This document shows positions 49,954 through 59,540 of a DNA stretch of 64,000 nucleotides, piece after piece (the stretch's first letter is position 1; each line of letters opens with the position of its first letter). Origin of the DNA: Diphasiastrum complanatum (Eukaryota; Streptophyta; Lycopodiopsida; Lycopodiales; Lycopodiaceae); NCBI GenBank assembly GCA_029204225.1, contig CM055108.1, forward strand, positions 18,013,779 to 18,077,778, read 5' to 3'. Below the pieces are notes generated by a model that did not search any database, was not told where the DNA came from, and worked only from the letters and a program-made list of their open reading frames with translations. Position numbers and translations under genes: made by a program.

Positions 49954-52118
49954 GGAGGGAGGGAGGGAGAGCATCGTTTCCACCGTATTTAGCCGTAGGC
50001 AAGACCGTGAGAGAGAGAGAGAAATAAAGAAAGAAGAAAGTTTTATTAATGTCTTTTCCATGCCAAAAGGCATATAAGACCAAAAGGAGTACATGTCAAG
50101 TATGTGAGAACCATGGGAGCGTATATAAACGTCTCCAAGAAAAATGAGTAATATAACTGTAAACTACAAACTGCCAATTGTCCATAAGTGGGAGCAAGAA
50201 TAGCTGCCATGAGTAGAGTAGAGTAGAGTAGAGTAGTATCAGATAGTGTCAGATATTGCTGCTGCTGAAAAAAGATGTAATACGAGCTGTATCAGGAGGT
50301 ATGGACCGTCGCTGACGTCGTCTAGGAGGGTAAAAACTGTGTACTCTCGTAACAAGGAGAGAAGTGTGAACTGCTGCATGACTATGAGTGATACATTGTC
50401 TCTGACATCGGTGAGGTGGTATGTTGTCGTCATCGTCGTCGGGCCGTGTCCGTCTCCTGGTGAAGAAAGACGTAATCTGAGCCTGAGAGCTAGGATGTGG
50501 CTGGTGAGCTGTCTGGTACATATCCTGGCGCAGCAAGACCATCTCTCGTAGCATGAGTGCAACACAGCGAGGGTCCTCATATCCCATCAGTGCTCTGAGT
50601 GTCGTAGGCATGTCACGGAATAAACAATGATATCTCCCTCTAATCTCATAATATATGGGGCATCTGAAGATGAAATGCTCCTCAGACTCTATCTCATGTA
50701 GGGGACACAACAGGCATAATCTCTCCTCTCATGGTGTACCCTGGAATCTGCCTGTCTCAACAAATATGGCAGTGCCACGTAATTGGGCTCTACAACGTAA
50801 GGCCTCTCTGCGGTTGTCTAGGGATGTGAAGCGGATGATCAGTGTAGCTACATCCCTGGTGGTCCTCCAAGCTATATCTAGTCCATCTGTCACATGTCCT
50901 AGAGTGGTCTCGAGAAATCTCGTAGCTTCGGCCATGGCATACTGTGTGTCCGGTATCCCACGAACCCTGATGTTATGAGCTTTTTGCTCCCTTGACCGCT
51001 CTTCCAAAATGGTGGCTGGGATAACTGAGGAAATGGGGGCGCTAGGTTTGGTGCCTTTCTTCAAGACTGCTGCCCATGAATCTTTATGTTGTTCAATTTT
51101 GTGCTCGAGCTCCCATATCATGGTGGTGTGCGTTTCCAAGGCTGCAACTTGCCTAGTGTTGATCACGTGCTCCAATGAGGCGACTTTAGACTACAACAGG
51201 TTCTTTTCCTTTACTCAGGAGACCACTACTTCTTTCAACCATGGAAGTTCTTGCTTCAAGAGCTGGAAATCTGCTCTCATTTGGTCAGCTTCCCAAGAGG
51301 AAAAGAGTTCAACTGATTTGGAGGGAGTGTAGGGAATGGGTGTGGTGGCAGGAGCTGTGGATTGGTGTGAGGACGGTGCGGAACAGGAGGATGAAAGAGA
51401 GAGGGGAGCAATAGTGAGAGAAGGAGTGAAAGAAGAAGAAGAAGAAGAGAAGAGGGACGAGGTGGAGGGGGGTGCCATGTAAGCCGCAACAGCAGGCATC
51501 TCATCAGCGAGGGTGCCATTTTTGGCAGAAGCACCGTTCTTGGCAGCCGCAGCAAGGAGTACTGTTGAGGTGGCAACAACGGCATGGAGGGAGATGGGTG
51601 AGGTAGCGAGGGGGGGGTAGGTGAGGTAGCGAGGGGGGGGGGGGGAGTGAGGTAGAAGCGAGGGAGGGGGGGGTGAGGTAGCGAGGGGGATGGGTGATGT
51701 AGCAACGAGGGGGATGGGGGGTGTAACGAGGGGGGTGGGTGAGGGGATGGGTGAGGTAGCGAGGGGGATGGGTGATGTAGTGGGTGGTGTAGCAGCGAGG
51801 GAGGTGGTGGGTGAGGTAGCGACGGGGGTGAGTGAGGTAGTGAGGGGAGGGGGTGAGGTAGAAGGGCGAGGGGGTAGGACTGTCCTACGGGCAGCACGAG
51901 GAGGGGCCATCGTTTGCGGTTTGCAGTTAACCCAGAGCATTTTGCTCATAGGGACCGTGGGAATCGTGAGCGAGAGAGAGAGAGAGAGAGAGACCATGCG
52001 ATCAAAATGGGACCATTTAGGTCGCATAGGGACCATGAGAGAGAGAGAGTGTGTGAGAGACCATGCGGTTTGCGGTTACCCCAGACCATTTTGGCTGCAC
52101 AGGGACCATGAGAACCGT

Positions 52119-52206
<88 letters not shown>

Positions 52207-52208
52207 CA

Positions 52209-52253
<45 letters not shown>

Positions 52254-52604
52254 ATCCAAGTGAGAGAGAGAGAGACCATCGGAGTGAGAGAGAGAGACAG
52301 AGAGAGCATCTGAGTCAGAGAGGACTGGATTTTTTTGTGGAACTGCAGACTTGGAATAGACGTTGATTTAAATAGAACCTGGCTTGAAGAATTTAGAGTG
52401 GTGCATAAATTATTTTGTGGATGATATACAGAGAGACGTTATGTAGAGCATCTAGAATGATATCTTTCTAAATGCCAGGGAACTATGATCTTGTATGTTT
52501 ATAGCATTTGTTCCAAAAGTCTAAAGGCGGGGTGGCAATGAGTTCTGTGCAATACTGGAGTGGTGTTGTTTGGGACACAAACCAAATATTGTATATGGTC
52601 TCCT

Positions 52605-52640
<36 letters not shown>

Positions 52641-55600
52641 ACTTTTATTTAGCGATGTGTGTGCATGTATGTTTGTGTGTGAATTCAATGTGTGGGTTTC
52701 AAAAACGTTCATCACAAAAACCCAAACTGTTATAAAAATTCAAGCGGCAACAATTTCATATTCCAATTTTTTTAGGAAATAGACATCATGTCATCTGATA
52801 TTTCATTAACCAATACCTGGGCATACACCAGGTTTTCTAACATTGGCTCAAAGTCACTAAGTCTAACAATACTAACATGTCTCCAAACATATGCCACATT
52901 CCTAAGTAACATATCTACATCTAATAGGAATCGATATTCTCTAGGAAGAAAGCATCTTCTCCTTTGTTGCTGGAATATGAACTCCTCATGAGCTTCTATC
53001 AACCACAAAATGGAGCAACGAGACACCTCATCACCGAAACAGAATAACTCTGTCAGGTCTCGCACAAAAGTCATGTGATTTATGTAGATCTTCGACATCT
53101 GCAACACCAAGAATGTCATAAAAAAAATGTACATACAACAACACATAATCTTAAAAACATATGAAAACTCTACATTTGAAAATTGCAAACTATCTAAACT
53201 ACATCTACTCACCAAGCAGGTCACCACATCTACTGAAGCACCTCCTTGTATACGACATTTTCAGTGTATGAGCAAATGTCGTCCTCGCTGCACAAACGAC
53301 CACGGTTATCCTTTATGAGCACTTTCACGCAGGACGCACTACGCACCCTTGACAACGCCACATACAATTGTCCATGACTAAAAACTGGACGTGGCAAATA
53401 TAATCCCATTGCATCCATTGTCTGCCCTTGTGATTTATTTATGGACATTGCGAACGCGGGTTTCACAAGAAACTGTAGTCTCCTAAACTCAAATGGTAGG
53501 TCTGAGTTGGTTGCTACCAACAGAATGCGCGAAATCATCACTCTCGTACCAACATTTTTCCACGTCACTATCTCTGCCTCAATGATCGTTCTCCCCAACT
53601 TCCGCACGATCAATCTGGTACCATTGCATAGGCCACTCTCATACGATAGCGTACGCAAGAGAATCACTATCATCCCTTCTTTTAACACCAACTTGTGAGG
53701 TGGACACCCACTCGGCTGCAAGGTGTTTAAAAACTCCACAGGATAGACGTTATTACTGTCGCTATCGACCACACTATCAGCACTATAGAATGTGCACGCA
53801 TCACCTGGAAACAACTCCGTCACTTTTGCATTTATGAAATCCACATCATCATTCAATGGCGTAAAAATCGATCGACCCCTCCAAAAATCAGCACTCCTAT
53901 AGTTTTCCATGATGTTTGGAAACGCAAATGCAATCAAGTCGTCCACCTTCTCACTCTCAAGGCACATAATGCGTGGTAGAGAGATTTTCGCCACACCATC
54001 ATGTATAAAGGAATGCTCTCTCCCGTCACCAACTTGGAGCAAATACTCGGCAAACTCCCTTTGGTTCAACACATCAACCCCCTCGAAACCCAAGACCCTC
54101 ATGTTTATTTTCAAACGATGGACCTCGAGAGAACTCCAAATGGGAGAGTACTTAAACGATGCACCTACAACTTGAGCACGGTCTCCCCGTCTAACTACAG
54201 GTAATATTTGTCTAAAGCTGCCTCCTAAAACACCGAACGTAAAATCGCTCGACCTAACGTCACGTAAGGACTTTTCCGCACACTCCAATGCATTCATGTG
54301 AATCATCGGAGCTTCATCCCACATAATAAGGCAACATGACATCAACAATTTTAAACCTTGAATGAGCGGTCCTACCGCCTTTTATCAACAATGCTGCAAT
54401 ACCAAAAGATGCCACAGCCAATGCAATCAAACCCTTTGCACGAAGATATGCCAACATGACATTGTACAAAAATGTCTTTTCCATGCCCCCTGGACCGTCC
54501 ACAAAAAACACACCACCACGTCCCTAAAGTACGTGACCATTAACAACACGATCAAAATAGCTCTCTGGTCAACGTTCAGCCGCTCTATATCAGCCTCCAC
54601 ACACTCCAAAATCTCATCCAGGAACATTTCTTCGCAGAAAATCCGAGATACGACAACCGTCCTCTGCGGCACAATGAATCCAAAGTTTGATAAAGATTTT
54701 CCTGCAGCTTGCATTATGCCCTCCACGTCACATAGAGCTTTATCTATGACAGCTTGACTAATGTTTTCACCGCTTCCAGTACACCCCAAAACCTCAAATT
54801 GGTGAACGTAATCCTCAACCAAGTGACGCTCAACGGCCTTCCATAACTATACGGGATCAGAGGGGGCACATGTCAACAACAAAGTTACAAACATCAATCT
54901 CAACTGCCATGGGGTACCCCACACAATAGCCTCCTCAAGACAATCAAGCCACTCACCGCTGTCGTCGATAAGCAACCTCCTTCTACAGGCCTCTCTAAAA
55001 GACGGCATAACCTCTCCATCCACACTGCGCAGATCTTCGAAGCTTCTCGCACGGCAAACATTCGATAAAAGCACCCGTAAATAGAAACGCTCCCCTTCAG
55101 AAGGATGGACAAAGTACATACGACCAATCGTTGGGATTCTTTGGTCGTAAGTGCGACGAATCCACCTACGCAAACCTTTGCTATATACAAATCTCCTAGG
55201 CAAGTCTTAATATAGACAACTCAACGCCTCGAGGTCTTCACTCGCATTTAACTCGAAATACTTAGTTAACGTCGTCTGGGCGTTTCTCTCTACTACATCT
55301 TGCAAATCGTCTTCATCATTAAAGTACATTACGTTCTGTCCCGGAAGATGTACTGCCGAACGCACAACTACGGGTTTATGTGCACCCATGGAATATCCGA
55401 ATAGTCTCCATCCTGCTTCGCTTGCAGAAAAGTACCTTGCGTTCAAGTAGTTTTCTATCTCATTCACGCCAGAAGGTGCTTCGCCATTCCCCTCTACAAC
55501 CCTCGCCGTTATCATGTCCGGCCCTTTGTACACATACTTGTACAGATATTTCACGCTGCGTACATGCACACACACCTCTACATTGATGTGGCACTGCAAG

Positions 55601-58300
55601 TAAAGGCTCAACCATCTATTATACGGCACCACCCATCGGTTGTCCAAATCTTCACCCTTGCTTCTAACGACAACGCCATTGTTTCTTCTTCTATACAAAG
55701 CATAACCATTGACAATGGCAGTCTCCTGAACAAACTGTCTAGGATAGATTTTGGAGCAACGCCCATCCTTCATACACGGGGCATTTGGATAACGTGATCC
55801 ACATGGTCCATGCATCATGCAAGTTTTCACTGTCTCGTACAATTGAGGATCAGTTTCCCTATCGGGAATTTCAGCGCAAACGATATTGTCAAAATCTCTC
55901 CTAGTTATGGGTTTGCTAGCATGTTCGAGTATTATCAAAATATGTGCATGTGGCAGTCCCCTCTTTTGGAACTCCACAACATGCAATCTTCCTACTATGG
56001 CTCCAAATATTCCATCATCTTTCAAAAGATTGATCATACGTTGCAACTTCATATGAAACACTCGGGAAACTAAGTCGGGCCAATCAGCGGGTGTTTGCTG
56101 AAACTTCAACTCCCTTTTCACTTCTTGCCAATTTGGATTGGCAGTCATTGTGATGAACAGATCAGGACTACCCATCACTCTCACAACAGCCATCGCATCT
56201 TGGTATAGTTGGTTCATGTGGCGTGGAGATCCAATATAAGAAGAAGGCAACACCACACGTTGACCCACCTCATTTGCAACACGGTCACCAACAGCGTCAA
56301 CCAACCCGCTACGAATCTCCCTACGAAATTTTTGCTGATTCGTGGAAATGTAAACCAAACGGTTTTGCACCAATTTTGCAAGTTCATCGCACATATAATC
56401 TTGCAATAACCTTCCGCCCAAATGTATGGGCGACATATGTCCATCTCTAACCTGTAAGTGATAGCTATAGAATTCGCGAATCGTGACTGTTTTATGCCTC
56501 CCCTCACGTTCCTCATCCAAACCGTCCACACCTTCATCCTCTACGTCCATCCCCACATCCCGAGTTGCACTACACCCACTACCTACGTGGGGTATTCCAA
56601 GATTCCAACCATCAGTCCCGTAAGGAAACATGAGCACGAAATGTAACGGGTCATATGAGGAATGGAGCTGACTGATTCATTGCAAGCCACCATGCAAAGA
56701 ATGAACGACAATGTCGCGTAATCTATCTGTAGGGTTGCCATCCAACGGCAGCAAAACTGCTATCTCGTTTGTTGTTGGGGCACTGAACTAACTTTCCCTT
56801 TCATGCAACAGAAAGAGCTATTTGTCTCCGCTTTCCATCACAGAGCCAAACAACGGGCACATGCAAACTCCATCGATCCTACCTCATGGCATGTAGGCGT
56901 ACGATCAGACGATGCAACTCGATATAACTTCGACCTTTTGTCTCTTAAAGAAGCACTGACAACTCTAGGCTCAACAACCTCAGCTGTAAATTGCAAAGCC
57001 CTAGCTTTTCGCTTTGTTGTCGACCTACGAATCATCCTCCTTCTCCTTTCAGTTCGAGATTGCACTTCTAGAAATTGATATGAAGGATTAGTACGGACAT
57101 GTTTCGGGGTGACTAATTGTACGACGTCGTCTCGAAATATAGTAGACCGAGAAAGACTCCCACTCGTCCATTGTTTATTACGTGCCATTCTGCTATTTCT
57201 CTCCTCTTCTATCTCTACCCCAGGCGACCTATAAGATGGGTGACTCCGCACATCATCAATAACTGTAAACTCCATTGATGGACTCCTACACTCTGATGGC
57301 AATTCACTACTTCCTAAACGGTTGACGGCGAGAAGATGAGGCAATCGCACAATGACATCTAATGCCAATGGATCTTCACTATGCAGAGTCACACATGTTT
57401 CGCTACTCCTGATATGCTCTATTGCACCACTTCTTAGTGGTCCTACATTGATGTCTGAACTTAATACAGCATCTCCGTGCAAGGATCGGGACACATATGC
57501 ACTTTGTACACTACATACTGACAAAGCCCTAGCCTTGGCTTGTCTCCTACGGGCCAATCTCTTCTTCCTAGCAAATCTACTTTCATTTTCCGGAGTTTTG
57601 TATGAAACGTTGTTTCGCACACACTCCGGGGTTCTTGCCTGTTGGTCAGACTTTCCAGACATGTTGATCAGACTGTCTTGTTGTTTGAATAATTTTTTTA
57701 CAGCTGTGAAAACAATGTAACATCAATTGGAGATGGAGGGCTTCATTATCCAACAACATTCATAAATCATGCTCTTCTCATTGAGAAATGCAAAGAAAAG
57801 AAATATTTGTCCCTGCGGTCTGGACTCTCTGTCTTTGAGCCTTTCAAGCCATCACCACAATGGAGAGAGAGATCCTACTCAGGATAATATGCAGAAGTAC
57901 AAAGCCTGCAACATCAATTGCAAATTGAAGGCTTCACTATCCAACAACATTCATCAATCATGGTGTTCTCATTGAGCAATGGCAAAAAAAGAAAATACTT
58001 ACAGCTGTGGTCTCCACTCCCCGTGTTTGAGCTTTCAAATAATCAGCACAATGGAGAGAGAGATCCAATCTGTCAGACAAATATCCAAAACCTGCTCAGC
58101 GCGAGCAGAGAGAGCGAGCAAAGAGCGTTGGAGAGCAGAGAGCAAGAGAGCAAGGTAAATCAGAGCGAACAGAGAGCGAGAGAGCCGCAAATCAGCGCAA
58201 GCAAAGAGCGTTGGATAGACGGAGGGAGCGCGGGAGGGGCAGCTGGAAAATATTAGGAAGGGAGAGCGCGGGCAGGGGGTGGCCAGGCTGGCTAGCCAGC

Positions 58301-58397
<97 letters not shown>

Positions 58398-59459
58398 CCT
58401 GCGTGGAGGGACGCGACTGGCCACCGTGAGAGTGATAAAGAGCTTGGCCAACGTGGATGTACCGAAGTTTTAATCCAAGATCAATCTAATCATGGGCATG
58501 ATAATATTCACCTCCACCACAGCCTTGAACAAATTTGGTATCGAGCAAGTTATTTTTGACAAAGGGCCTTTGGCACAAAACTTTCGAAGCACCCAAGACC
58601 TTGTAAACCTGTTTCAAAGATTTGATGTTTAAAGCTTTTGATCCATCCAAGCCATAACCTTCAAGCAAGTGAATTTAGGTCCGTATCAGTGCTTCAACTA
58701 TGTTTCAACAATGGATGCTATAACATCTGTATCAGTGCTTCAACGATGCTTCAACGATGGATGGTTCAGAGATTTGATTTGGTGTTATAACGATGGTTCA
58801 ACGATTTGGTGTTATAACGATGGTTCAACGATGCTATAACGATGGTTCAACGATGGATGTTCAACGATTTGGTGATTTGATTTGGTGCTATAACGATGGT
58901 TCAACGATGGATGCTATAACATAATAACATTATTATTATAACGATGGTTCCAACGATGGATGCTATAACATCCGTATCAGTGCTTCAATGATGTTTCAAC
59001 GATGGTTCAACGATGGATGCTATAACATCTGTATCAGTGCTTCAACGATGTTTCAACGATGGTTCAACGATGGATGGTTCAAAGACTTGCCTGTAGAAAT
59101 ACAAAGGAATCTGCCAAAGGCAGAAACCGCATTTCAACTAAACCGCACCCGCACCGCAAAGGGCCAGCATGCGGTTCATAACGATTCCAAGTCTCAAAGG
59201 AAGGAAATCGCAACCTTCCAAACCGTAGAGTCAAAGTTGTGACGACCAACGGTAAGGCCGAAATCTTTGATCCATTCTTTTACTTGGCAATCTGGAAATC
59301 GTAGCATAGCATCCAACGCGACTCAGACTAAAGACTCCATAAAATGACTGAATGAAAACAAAATGCACAATTCGGACACTGATTGAGACAATCCAGCCAC
59401 TGTTACAACAACTTCAGTTCATGAACAATGAGGGCAGTTGAGCTGACCTTGATCATTTC

Positions 59460-59540
<81 letters not shown>

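Noticed and set aside
51690-52313. 207-codon plus-strand frame rich in Gly, Val and Arg-Glu repeats
   Set aside because: It runs through a G-rich minisatellite and (GA)n; any GA tract is open as RERERE.
58279-58473. RERERE and SLSLSL frames at this and other GA tracts
   Set aside because: Microsatellite translation, not genes.
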